Of a DNA stretch of 5,833 nucleotides, positions 1-5,611 are shown one piece after another. Source of the stretch: a bacterium (GTDB taxonomy: Bacteria; SZUA-79; Acidulodesulfobacterales; Acidulodesulfobacteraceae); NCBI GenBank assembly GCA_021788495.1, contig JAJYKQ010000061.1:1-5833 (forward strand). The letters run 5' to 3'. A model generated the notes under the pieces. That model did no database searches. It was not told where the DNA came from and saw nothing but the letters and a program-made list of their open reading frames with translations. Each line of letters begins with the position of its first letter. The first letter of the stretch is position 1. The position numbers and the translations under genes are program-made.

Positions 1-2
1 TA

Positions 3-128
3 AGTTCCGAAACTTCTTCGGCGTCTGTTTTTGCAGTTCATACCGACGAAGAACTCCAAATGGCTTTTGAATCTGTGAACTTTCTTTATGATGCTAAGAA
101 TTTATCTGAACGTTCATCCGCAAAATGA
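3..128 (+). CDS. C-terminal end of an unrecognised protein (5' end outside window)
   Basis: This frame is open from the window edge to a TGA at 126-128 and gives 41 residues. The other plus frames and the minus frames over the same bases hit stops early, and codon use resembles the neighbouring genes. The tail contains an acidic stretch with the sequence VFAVHTDEELQMAFESV, then a polar, probably disordered end rich in Ser, Lys and Glu. A hydrophobic strand followed by an acidic amphipathic helix is how STAS (anti-sigma antagonist) domains often finish, but 41 residues are too few to assign a family, so I leave the function open. The likely terminator begins about 40 bases after the stop, so this gene probably does not read into the c-di-GMP gene as one operon. 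Confidence 0.55.
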   Translation, partial: SSETSSASVFAVHTDEELQMAFESVNFLYDAKNLSERSSAK

Positions 129-170
129 CAAACGGATATTTTTAGATGCAGTCAAAAAAAATAATACGGC

Positions 171-199
171 GGGAAAATATGCCGATGTTTTCCTTATTA
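171..199 (+). terminator. Hairpin, probable terminator of the upstream gene
   Basis: Bases 172-180 (GGAAAATAT) pair with 185-193 (ATGTTTTCC) in a nine-pair stem containing one G-U wobble, closed by the four-base loop GCCG. A further G-U pair is possible at 171/194. The right arm is T-rich and is followed by TTATT. It lies about 40 bases after the TGA of the upstream gene and before the next promoter-like box. The T tail is interrupted, so termination strength is uncertain. CGGC at 167-170 could alternatively pair with the GCCG loop. Confidence 0.5.
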
Positions 200-211
200 A
201 GTTTTATGGAG

Positions 212-217
212 TATAAT
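212..217 (+). promoter_or_regulatory. Candidate -10 box for the c-di-GMP operon
   Basis: The box is a perfect TATAAT. Transcription would start near 224 and give a leader of about 95 bases before the ATG at 320. No convincing -35 lies 16-18 bases upstream, because that place is occupied by the right arm of the terminator hairpin (TTTTCC), and there is no TGn extension. An activator or a weak promoter is therefore implied if this box is used. In DNA this AT-rich, TATAAT matches by chance are common. Confidence 0.35.
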
Positions 218-230
218 ATAAAGTAAAAAT

Positions 231-266
231 AAGATAAGATTAAGATAAGATAAGATTAAGATAAGG
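231..266 (+). repeat. Perfect 16-bp tandem duplication of AAGAT-type units
   Basis: The unit AAGATAAGATTAAGAT occurs twice without mismatch, at 231-246 and 247-262, and is followed by a partial AAGG. Each unit is itself three AAGAT pentamers with one extra T, so six AAGAT words start at 231, 236, 242, 247, 252 and 258. Every second word falls 10-11 bases apart, about one helical turn. The repeat begins just downstream of the predicted transcription start, in the untranslated leader of the c-di-GMP gene. Confidence 0.9.
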
Positions 267-280
267 CGAAATAAAATAAA

Positions 281-319
281 TTAATTTTAAATAAAAAAAT
301 AAAATTAAAGGTTTTAATT
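281..319 (+). promoter_or_regulatory. Mutually exclusive inverted repeats around the RBS
   Basis: TTAATTTTA at 281-289 is perfectly complementary to TAAAATTAA at 300-308 (loop of ten). The overlapping AATTAAA at 303-309 is perfectly complementary to TTTAATT at 313-319 (loop GGT). The Shine-Dalgarno AAAGG (307-311), eight bases before the ATG at 320, lies in the second hairpin, so the two pairings would expose or mask it differently. All pairs are A-U, so the structures are weak and may be chance in such AT-rich sequence. Confidence 0.35.
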
Positions 320-2626
320 ATGAATCTGAAAGGCCGGAAACGAGATAAATTAGAAATTCTTAAGTCTTTTTACAAAGCTCTTGCCGATGCTTCAGAAGCT
401 ATTTATTATGCGGACACGGAACGCGAACTTTTTGATAAGGTTTCAAAAGCCGTGGTGGAATGCGGACTTTTCAGCACGGTATGGATAGGCTCTCCAGGTA
501 GGAATTCCCTTTTTAAATATTTTGCAGCTTACGGCCCAGGCGTAGATGCATTGAAACATATTAAAATCAGTGTTAAAGATACTTCCGAAAACCAGACTTT
601 GGCGGCAAGGACATGGAGGCAGGAGAAAATACTTTGCAATGACGACCATCTCAAAGATCCTTTAATGAAGCCTTTCGTCGGGTTTTTAAAAAAATATCAA
701 TGGCTTTCTGCGGCTACATTTCCGGTATTTAAGAGCGGTAAAATATATGCCGTTCTTGCCGCCGTATCGGACAGAACGGGACTGTTTAATTCCGATACTT
801 TAAAGCTTCTCGAAAGAATAGCAAAATTAATGGAAAGCGCCATAGATAAAATACAGCTGCGCGCTATAGAAAATAAATTCGAGAGGTTTAAAAAATATGC
901 CGAGAAAAAAGTGGGGCATGCCGCTAAATATGATGCGCTTACGGATCTTCCGAACTACGAAACTTTCGAGTCCGAAATTAAAAAACGTATAGAAAATGGT
1001 CGCCGCTTCGGCGGAATGGTCGCAATAATTATTTTAGATTTAGACGATCTTAAAACTGTTAACGATTTTTACGGAACGTCAACCGGCGACGATGTTTTAA
1101 AAGCGGTTGCGGAAAGGCTGTCTAATTTTGCAAAAAACAGGTATAAAAAAAAATCATTTTACGTTTCGAGGCTTGGGGGCGACGAATTCGGCGTTGCGCT
1201 GTTTTATAAAGATTCGGACGAAGATATTTCCGCCGTAGCAAAAGATATTCTTAAAGAAATAAGCCTTCCCTTTATTTCTAACGGCTTAAAAATAGATTTG
1301 AGAGCCAGTGTAGGCGTTACTAAGTCGTCCGACCTTAATTATAAAAAAGCCGACTCTGATACCTTAATAAGAATGGCGGGGCAGGCCATGTATAAGTCTA
1401 AGGCTATGGGGAAAAATATGATTAATTTTTTCAGCAGCGACGAAGAAATCGGCATGGTCGAATATTATCAAAAACTGCGCAGTATAGAAAAAGCTATTAA
1501 GTCAAAAGAATTCGTCATGTATTACCAACCTAAAGTAAATTTAAAAACCGGCCGGATATTCGGTTTCGAATCTCTTATAAGATGGATAGACCATAACGGC
1601 AATATTATTTCTCCCGCCGAATTTATACCCATAGCCGAAACTTCGGAAGCAATAGTGGATATAGGCGATTATGTTCTGGATGAAACAATCGGGCAGATTT
1701 GCTTATGGGCGGAGGACGGCAAGGAATTTCAAATCTCTATTAACGTTTCGGCTAAACAGCTTCAGAAATACGATTTTTTGGAAAAACTTAAAAAAGTTCT
1801 AAAAAAGTATCCATCGGTGAAGCCGGAGCTTATTCAGCTTGAAATAACGGAAACCGCTGTTCTGGACAATATGGCGCACGTTAAGGAGATAATCAAAAAA
1901 TGCGGGGATTTAGGCATTACTTTTTCAATGGACGATTTCGGAAGCGGTTATTCGTCGCTTCTGTATTTTAAAGAACTTAACGTAAAAGTTATTAAAATAG
2001 ATATTTCTTTCGTAAAAAATATGCTCGACAATTCGGAAGACACTTTAATTATAGAAAGCATAATAAGCCTTGCCCGCATATTCAGCAGGGAAGTTATAGC
2101 CGAAGGAGCCGAAACCGCCGACCACTGCAAAATATTAAATATGCTGGGATGTTCCAATATACAGGGGTATTATACCGGCAGGCCTATCCCCGCTGATAAA
2201 GTAATAGAATGGACGGAGAATTATAAACTGCCCGATGACCTTGTCCAATGGAAAGATATAACCCTTAATATTGAAGATTTCCCCGTAGCCCTTGCATATA
2301 CTCAGCACAACGACTGGATTAAGAAAGTTTTGGATCTTAACAAAGGAGCGGATATATCGATTAATAAAGATAAAATAAAAAACTGGAAAGAGTGTCCTTT
2401 CGGCATATGGTATTACGGGACCGGCGTTAAATACAGAAATATTAAAGAATATAAGGATATAGGCATTGTGCATAAAAATCTCCATATGCTTGCATATGAA
2501 AATCTTGTTTTGTCTCTCAATGGAAAATATGAAGAAGCGGAGCCTTTAGTTGGCGAAATAACTAAAATACGTGAAAAGCTAAGAGGATTATTGTTTGATT
2601 TAGCCAAAGTAATAGCTAAAAAATAA
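320..2626 (+). CDS. GAF-GGDEF-EAL-CZB cyclic-di-GMP turnover protein
   Basis: This is a soluble 768-residue c-di-GMP enzyme with no membrane segment. A GAF sensor (about 10-178) of the type common in bacterial diguanylate cyclases leads through a charged helix into GGDEF (about 205-375). The GGDEF motif is intact at 286-290, with D240, N248 and D249 of the DxDxxKxxND motif, but T253 replaces the usual His of YGH. The inhibitory RxxD site is absent: the matching residues are K277 and F280. The EAL domain (about 390-640) keeps the residues expected for phosphodiesterase activity: E417 (as ESL), N475, E511, DDFGSGYSS at 538-546, K559, EGAET at 595-599 and Q615. The tail (about 656-765) matches a CZB zinc-binding domain with H663xxW666, C692PFGIW and H718xxxH722, giving three His and one Cys ligand. 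The start is supported by AAAGG eight bases upstream. Which activity dominates cannot be read from sequence; both sites look usable. Confidence 0.93.
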   Translation: MNLKGRKRDKLEILKSFYKALADASEAIYYADTERELFDKVSKAVVECGLFSTVWIGSPGRNSLFKYFAAYGPGVDALKHIKISVKDTSENQTLAARTWRQEKILCNDDHLKDPLMKPFVGFLKKYQWLSAATFPVFKSGKIYAVLAAVSDRTGLFNSDTLKLLERIAKLMESAIDKIQLRAIENKFERFKKYAEKKVGHAAKYDALTDLPNYETFESEIKKRIENGRRFGGMVAIIILDLDDLKTVNDFYGTSTGDDVLKAVAERLSNFAKNRYKKKSFYVSRLGGDEFGVALFYKDSDEDISAVAKDILKEISLPFISNGLKIDLRASVGVTKSSDLNYKKADSDTLIRMAGQAMYKSKAMGKNMINFFSSDEEIGMVEYYQKLRSIEKAIKSKEFVMYYQPKVNLKTGRIFGFESLIRWIDHNGNIISPAEFIPIAETSEAIVDIGDYVLDETIGQICLWAEDGKEFQISINVSAKQLQKYDFLEKLKKVLKKYPSVKPELIQLEITETAVLDNMAHVKEIIKKCGDLGITFSMDDFGSGYSSLLYFKELNVKVIKIDISFVKNMLDNSEDTLIIESIISLARIFSREVIAEGAETADHCKILNMLGCSNIQGYYTGRPIPADKVIEWTENYKLPDDLVQWKDITLNIEDFPVALAYTQHNDWIKKVLDLNKGADISINKDKIKNWKECPFGIWYYGTGVKYRNIKEYKDIGIVHKNLHMLAYENLVLSLNGKYEEAEPLVGEITKIREKLRGLLFDLAKVIAKK

Positions 2627-2661
2627 AATAAATTTAAAAAACAAAAAGGAGAAACAAGACT

Positions 2662-3033
2662 ATGTTAAACGAAAAAATAATCGAAATATTAAATTATGAA
2701 GGACCTGCGACGTTTGCAACTTACGGAACGGACGGAATACATCTTGCAGCCACATGGAACAGCTACATAGAAACTCTTCATAACGATACTCTTTTAATAC
2801 CGGCGGGACATTTAAATAAAACGCAGAGAAATGTCGAATCTGGAAGCGAAGTGCAGATGATTTTGGCTTCAAAAGACGTCGTCGGCCTTCAGGGCGGCGG
2901 CGCCGGATTTTTGTTAAAAGGCAATGCAAAATTTGAAGCAGAAGGCGCAAATTTCGACAAAATAAAATCCCGTTTCGACTGGGCAAGGTCGGTTATGGTT
3001 TTTAACGTAAAAGAAGTTACGGAATTGGTTTAA
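2662..3033 (+). CDS. FMN-binding split-barrel protein (Desulfovibrio FMN-bp type)
   Basis: This 123-residue protein belongs to the pyridoxamine-phosphate-oxidase-like split-barrel family. As I recall the 122-residue FMN-binding protein of Desulfovibrio vulgaris, the match is near end to end. It includes the ATWNSY segment with W32, E13, the Lys-Thr pair K53-T54, the GxGxGF-like turn at 78-83 and W107 in the RFDWAR segment. Those family members are small dimeric flavoproteins that hold FMN non-covalently; an electron-transfer role is proposed but the physiological partner is poorly known. It is cytoplasmic, with no signal peptide. AAGGAG at 2646-2651 sits ten bases before the ATG. Only 35 bases without a hairpin separate it from the c-di-GMP gene, so co-transcription is likely. 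It is too short for pyridoxamine phosphate oxidase itself. Confidence 0.88.
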   Translation: MLNEKIIEILNYEGPATFATYGTDGIHLAATWNSYIETLHNDTLLIPAGHLNKTQRNVESGSEVQMILASKDVVGLQGGGAGFLLKGNAKFEAEGANFDKIKSRFDWARSVMVFNVKEVTELV

Positions 3034-3075
3034 ATAAGGGCTGAAGAAGGTTATGCAGGATAAATAATTGAGCCG

Positions 3076-3813
3076 TTATCTGCCGTCGAAGTATATCGTG
3101 GGATCTTTAATTCCTGATTCTTCGAATCCGCGTTTTCTTAAAATGCAGGAGTCGCATATCCCGCATGCCAGTCCTTCTACAGGGTCGTAACAGCTGTGCG
3201 TCAGTTCTAAAGGAGCGCCTATTTCAACCGCTTTTAAGATAATGTCTTTTTTGGTTAATTTTAAAAGGGGAGCGTTTATTTTAAAACTTATTTCGCCTGT
3301 TACGCCTGCTTTTGTCCCTAAATTAGCCGTTTTTTCGAATGAGGCTAAATATTCAGGCCTGCAGTCCGGATACCCGCTGTAGTCTATATAATTTGCTCCT
3401 ATAAAAATATCGGACGCCTTTTCGACTTCCGCTACGGCAAGGGCATAAGACAAAAAAATAGTATTTCTTGCAGGAACGTAAGTTACAGGAATGTCGTTGC
3501 AAGATCTTTCAGTTTTTATTCTGTTTTTCGGCACGCTTATATTTTTATCGGTTAAAGCGGAACCTTTAATGCCGTTAAAATCAAGATTTACTATTATATG
3601 CTTTTTTAAACCTAAAAAATTTATTATATTTTTAGCATGTTCTATCTCAGTTTCGTGTCTCTGGTTATAAAAAAAAGTGACGGGGACGGGTTCAAATCCT
3701 TCGTCTATGGCAATTTTAAGGGTAGTCGTAGAATCTAAGCCTCCGCTGAAAAGAACTACGGCTTTTTTCTTTTTATAGTTATCGTTATAGTTTTTATTAC
3801 CGTTAATATACAT
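3076..3813 (-). CDS. queC: 7-cyano-7-deazaguanine synthase QueC
   Basis: QueC converts 7-carboxy-7-deazaguanine to preQ0 with ATP and ammonia, a late step toward queuosine in tRNA or deazaguanine DNA modification. The 245-residue product shows the ATP-pyrophosphatase loop SGGLDS at 23-28, the conserved YVPARNTIFLSYA segment, and the C-terminal zinc site with Cys208, 217, 220 and 223 in the order CYDP...CGxCDSC, followed by the family LRxRGF. The first 14 residues (Asn/Lys/Tyr-rich) extend beyond the usual start, which is near KKKAVVL. No alternative ATG lies closer, and a TAA directly precedes the chosen ATG. No Shine-Dalgarno is visible, and a TATAAT lies only seven bases upstream, so the message may be leaderless. 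No other que gene is in the window. It converges on the FMN gene with 42 bases between stops and no clear terminator. Confidence 0.95.
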   Translation of the reverse strand: MYINGNKNYNDNYKKKKAVVLFSGGLDSTTTLKIAIDEGFEPVPVTFFYNQRHETEIEHAKNIINFLGLKKHIIVNLDFNGIKGSALTDKNISVPKNRIKTERSCNDIPVTYVPARNTIFLSYALAVAEVEKASDIFIGANYIDYSGYPDCRPEYLASFEKTANLGTKAGVTGEISFKINAPLLKLTKKDIILKAVEIGAPLELTHSCYDPVEGLACGICDSCILRKRGFEESGIKDPTIYFDGR

Positions 3814-3820
3814 TTATAAT

Positions 3821-3826
3821 ATTATA
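3821..3826 (-). promoter_or_regulatory. Candidate -10 box of queC
   Basis: On the minus strand this is a perfect TATAAT ending seven bases before the queC ATG, so the start of transcription would fall at about 3814, next to the ATG. The -35 region is not recognisable at 17 bases. An overlapping TATTAT (3817-3822) would have CTTATA at 3840-3845 as a poor -35. The absence of any Shine-Dalgarno fits a leaderless message, but the box could also be chance. Confidence 0.35.
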
Positions 3827-3878
3827 ACAAATTTTTGCATATAAGGCGTTAAATTTTTTAAACTTTTTTTGTTCAAAA

Positions 3879-3887
3879 TGATATAAT
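3879..3887 (+). promoter_or_regulatory. Extended -10 promoter of the aldehyde dehydrogenase gene
   Basis: TGATATAAT is a TGn extension plus a perfect TATAAT. The -35 is poor (TTAAAC at 3858-3863, spacing 18), as is usual for extended -10 promoters. Transcription would start near 3894 and give an untranslated leader of about 64 bases. It is divergent from the queC box, with about 50 bases between them, so regulation could be shared. Confidence 0.5.
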
Positions 3888-3894
3888 AATTGTA

Positions 3895-3904
3895 TCAAAT
3901 TTGA
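3895..3904. promoter_or_regulatory. 10-bp palindrome at the predicted start of transcription
   Basis: TCAAATTTGA is perfectly self-complementary and lies directly at the start predicted from the extended -10 box, a typical place for a repressor. Further TCAAA words occur nearby at about 3873, 3932 and 3943. The arms do not extend outward, and ten bases of AT-rich palindrome are weak evidence. Confidence 0.25.
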
Positions 3905-3957
3905 ATATGATAGAAATAAGAGTCAAAACAATTTCAAAATAACCAAAAAGGAATATT

Positions 3958-5376
3958 ATGTTAAAAAATTATCCTCTTTATATAAACGGCAAATGGATTG
4001 AAAAGAAAGAAACTTATGAAGTGATTAACCCTTTTAACGGCGAAACGGTTGCGCTTTTGAGCAAACCGGACAAAGCTGACGTGGAAGCGGCGGTTGTTTC
4101 CGCAGAAAAAGGGTTTCATAAGATGAGAAGCCTTCATACGTACGAAAGGTTTGAGATACTGGAAAAGACGGGGGAAGTTTTGAAACGCAACGCCAAAGAA
4201 ATTGCGCATTATATTTCTATCGAAGTAGGTAAAGCTTATAAATATTCTCTTATAGAAACGCAGAGGGTGGTAAATATATTTAAATACGCCGCCGAAGAAG
4301 CAAAAAGAATCCACGGTGAAACCGTACCTATGGACGTAGTCAAAGGTTTTGAAGACAGGCTGTCTTTTTATTTAAGGGTTCCAGTAGGTATTATAGGGGC
4401 TATTACGCCGTTTAATTTTCCGGTTAATCTTCCCGCGCATAAAATAGCTCCTGCTATAGCCGCTGGAAACAGCGTCGTGTTTAAGCCCTCCATTAACGGT
4501 TCTATTACCGCATATTTTCTGGTTCAGGCTATGCTCGAAGCCGGACTGCCGGAACATGCGCTGAATCTGCTATACGGAGACAAAGATACGGGGGAAGCTA
4601 TCGTTACTAACGATAAAATCCGCATGATAAGTTTTACAGGCAGTCCGAAGGTAGGCAGGGAAATAATGGCTATAGGCGGCCTTAAAAAATATACTATGGA
4701 GCTCGGAAGCAATTCCGCCCTTATAGTGGACAAATCAGCCAATATTATAGAAGCCGCAAGAAAAGCTGTAATCGGTGCTTTTTATAATTCGGGGCAGGTC
4801 TGCATATCGCTTCAAAGAATTTACGTGCATCACGATATAGAAGGGGAGTTTTTGGAGCATTTTATTAAAGAAACCAAAAAATTAAAAATAGGCGACCCGC
4901 TGGACGAATCTACCGACATAGGTCCGGTTATAAGTTCCGAATCCAAACAGAGAATTATCGGCTGGGTGGAAGAAGCCGTCAAAGAAGGCGCAAGAATAGA
5001 ACTCGGCGGCGGTTTTAACGGAAATATAATGAATCCTACCATATTTTCCGGCGTTAACGATAAGATGAAAATATCCTGCCTCGAGGTTTTTGCCCCTATA
5101 GTTTCGACGGTTCCCTTTAAAGATATTCAGGATGCCGTCAGGATGGTAAACGACTCTATTTACGGACTTCAAGCAGGCATATATACCAACGATATTAAGA
5201 ACGCCCTGTATTTCATAAAACATATCGATACAGGAGGCGTTTTAATTAACGACATTCCGACTGCAAGAGCCGACCACCAGCCATACGGCGGTGTAAAAGA
5301 ATCCGGCATAGGAAGGGAAGGCGTAAAATATGCCCTTGAGGAAATGACGGAGCTTAAATTCGTCAGTTTCGCATAA
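3958..5376 (+). CDS. NAD(P)-dependent aldehyde dehydrogenase, lactaldehyde-dehydrogenase-like
   Basis: The 472 residues are the normal length for a cytoplasmic aldehyde dehydrogenase, which oxidises an aldehyde to its acid with NAD or NADP. Landmarks are all present in order: TPFNFP with N153 that stabilises the intermediate, cofactor-binding K176 in the FKPS motif, the GSPKVG turn at 228-233, general-base E248 in MELGSN, the nucleophile C282 in GQVCISLQR, and E376/F378 of the cofactor-ribose motif (here LEVFAP rather than EEIFGP). The CISLQR context and ELGSN are typical of the ALDH21/lactaldehyde-like branch, which also holds phosphonoacetaldehyde-type and succinate-semialdehyde-type enzymes, so the substrate is undecided. 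There is no C-terminal extension. AAGGA at 3948-3952, five bases before the ATG, supports this start. The gene appears monocistronic: it is divergent from queC and is followed by hairpins. Confidence 0.93.
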   Translation: MLKNYPLYINGKWIEKKETYEVINPFNGETVALLSKPDKADVEAAVVSAEKGFHKMRSLHTYERFEILEKTGEVLKRNAKEIAHYISIEVGKAYKYSLIETQRVVNIFKYAAEEAKRIHGETVPMDVVKGFEDRLSFYLRVPVGIIGAITPFNFPVNLPAHKIAPAIAAGNSVVFKPSINGSITAYFLVQAMLEAGLPEHALNLLYGDKDTGEAIVTNDKIRMISFTGSPKVGREIMAIGGLKKYTMELGSNSALIVDKSANIIEAARKAVIGAFYNSGQVCISLQRIYVHHDIEGEFLEHFIKETKKLKIGDPLDESTDIGPVISSESKQRIIGWVEEAVKEGARIELGGGFNGNIMNPTIFSGVNDKMKISCLEVFAPIVSTVPFKDIQDAVRMVNDSIYGLQAGIYTNDIKNALYFIKHIDTGGVLINDIPTARADHQPYGGVKESGIGREGVKYALEEMTELKFVSFA

Positions 5377-5394
5377 TTACTTTTTATACCTATT

Positions 5395-5415
5395 ATAGAC
5401 CACCGTCTTATTTTT
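5395..5415 (+). terminator. Possible weak terminator of the aldehyde dehydrogenase gene
   Basis: ATAGAC at 5395-5400 pairs with GTCT-AT at 5405-5411 around the loop CACC, with one bulged T at 5409, and is followed by four more T. It starts 19 bases after the stop codon. The six-pair bulged stem is short and AT-rich, so read-through is likely. Confidence 0.35.
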
Positions 5416-5421
5416 GTTGCG

Positions 5422-5442
5422 GCTATATTTTTTTTATATAGC
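5422..5442. other. Perfect 7-bp inverted repeat with T7 loop
   Basis: GCTATAT at 5422-5428 and ATATAGC at 5436-5442 are exact complements around a loop of seven T. No T tail follows (GGGG comes next), so it is not a standard terminator. It may add to the preceding weak hairpin or protect the 3' end of the message. Confidence 0.45.
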
Positions 5443-5474
5443 GGGGTTATCTTAACTTGTTTAATAAAAAAAAA

Positions 5475-5509
5475 TTGACGTTGGGGGGGGGTATTATAAA
5501 ATATATAAT
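5475..5509 (+). promoter_or_regulatory. -35-like box, G9 tract and -10-like boxes (possible slippage promoter)
   Basis: TTGACG at 5475-5480 matches five of six bases of the -35 consensus and is directly preceded by nine A (5466-5474). Nine G follow at 5483-5491. Possible -10 boxes are TATTAT (5492-5497, spacing 11), TATAAA (5495-5500, spacing 14) and TATAAT (5504-5509, spacing 23). None has the ideal 17, so as drawn the promoter would be weak. Adding or losing G residues would move each toward or away from 17. A start here would lie about 95 bases before the PAS gene. Confidence 0.4.
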
Positions 5510-5538
5510 CTGTTATTTTAAAATATTATTTATAATTG

Positions 5539-5544
5539 TATAAT
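5539..5544 (+). promoter_or_regulatory. Alternative -10 box for the PAS gene
   Basis: A perfect TATAAT would start transcription near 5551, upstream of the long palindrome and about 60 bases before the ATG. The 12 bases from 5538 (GTATAATATAAA) are identical to 211-222 before the c-di-GMP gene. No recognisable -35 is present. The whole stretch is nearly pure A and T, so a chance match is possible. Confidence 0.3.
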
Positions 5545-5560
5545 ATAAATTATTGAATAA

Positions 5561-5582
5561 TAATGTTTATCGATAAATATTA
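5561..5582. promoter_or_regulatory. Near-perfect 22-bp palindrome, candidate operator
   Basis: The core TTTATCGATAAA (5566-5577) is a perfect 12-bp palindrome centred on the only CG in the region. Outside one mismatched pair (G5565/T5578), four more pairs TAAT/ATTA continue the symmetry, so ten of eleven positions match. It lies 29 bases before the PAS gene start and downstream of the possible -10 boxes, as expected for the site of a dimeric repressor. I do not recognise it as a FNR, CRP, Rex or Fur box. Confidence 0.5.
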
Positions 5583-5611
5583 AAATTTAATGCGAAAAAA
5601 TAAATTATGAT

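Noticed and set aside
3..128. Assignment of the upstream tail to a STAS-domain anti-sigma antagonist
   Set aside because: The pattern of a strand plus an acidic helix is suggestive, but 41 terminal residues without the core motif cannot support the family.
231..266. CRISPR-like array
   Set aside because: The repeats are only 16 bp, directly adjacent and without spacers, so this is a simple tandem repeat.
2135..2485. 116-codon minus-strand ORF opposite the EAL/CZB part of the c-di-GMP gene
   Set aside because: It is antisense to a clearly coding, domain-rich region, has no recognisable family and no ribosome site; it is a shadow of the real gene.
2660..2986. 108-codon minus-strand ORF opposite the FMN-binding protein gene
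   Set aside because: The opposite strand matches a known family end to end, and the minus product is Arg/Leu/Phe-rich with no motif.
3034..3075. Bidirectional terminator between the FMN gene and queC
   Set aside because: GGCT (3039-3042) and AGCC (3070-3073) can pair, but the stem is four bases with a loop of 27 and no T tail.
3814..3880. preQ1 riboswitch upstream of queC
   Set aside because: A queC leader is a place to look for one, but the minus strand shows no C-rich stem with the A-rich tail and AAGGA expected for the class I aptamer, and the likely promoter leaves no room for it.
3961..4314. 117-codon and other minus-strand ORFs under the aldehyde dehydrogenase gene
   Set aside because: The plus strand has every catalytic landmark of the family; the antisense products are Phe/Ile-rich and lack features.
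5590..5610. Six-codon ORF ending one base before the PAS gene, possible leader peptide
   Set aside because: It has no ribosome site, lies in AT-rich DNA and has no codon bias suggesting attenuation; chance is the simpler reading.
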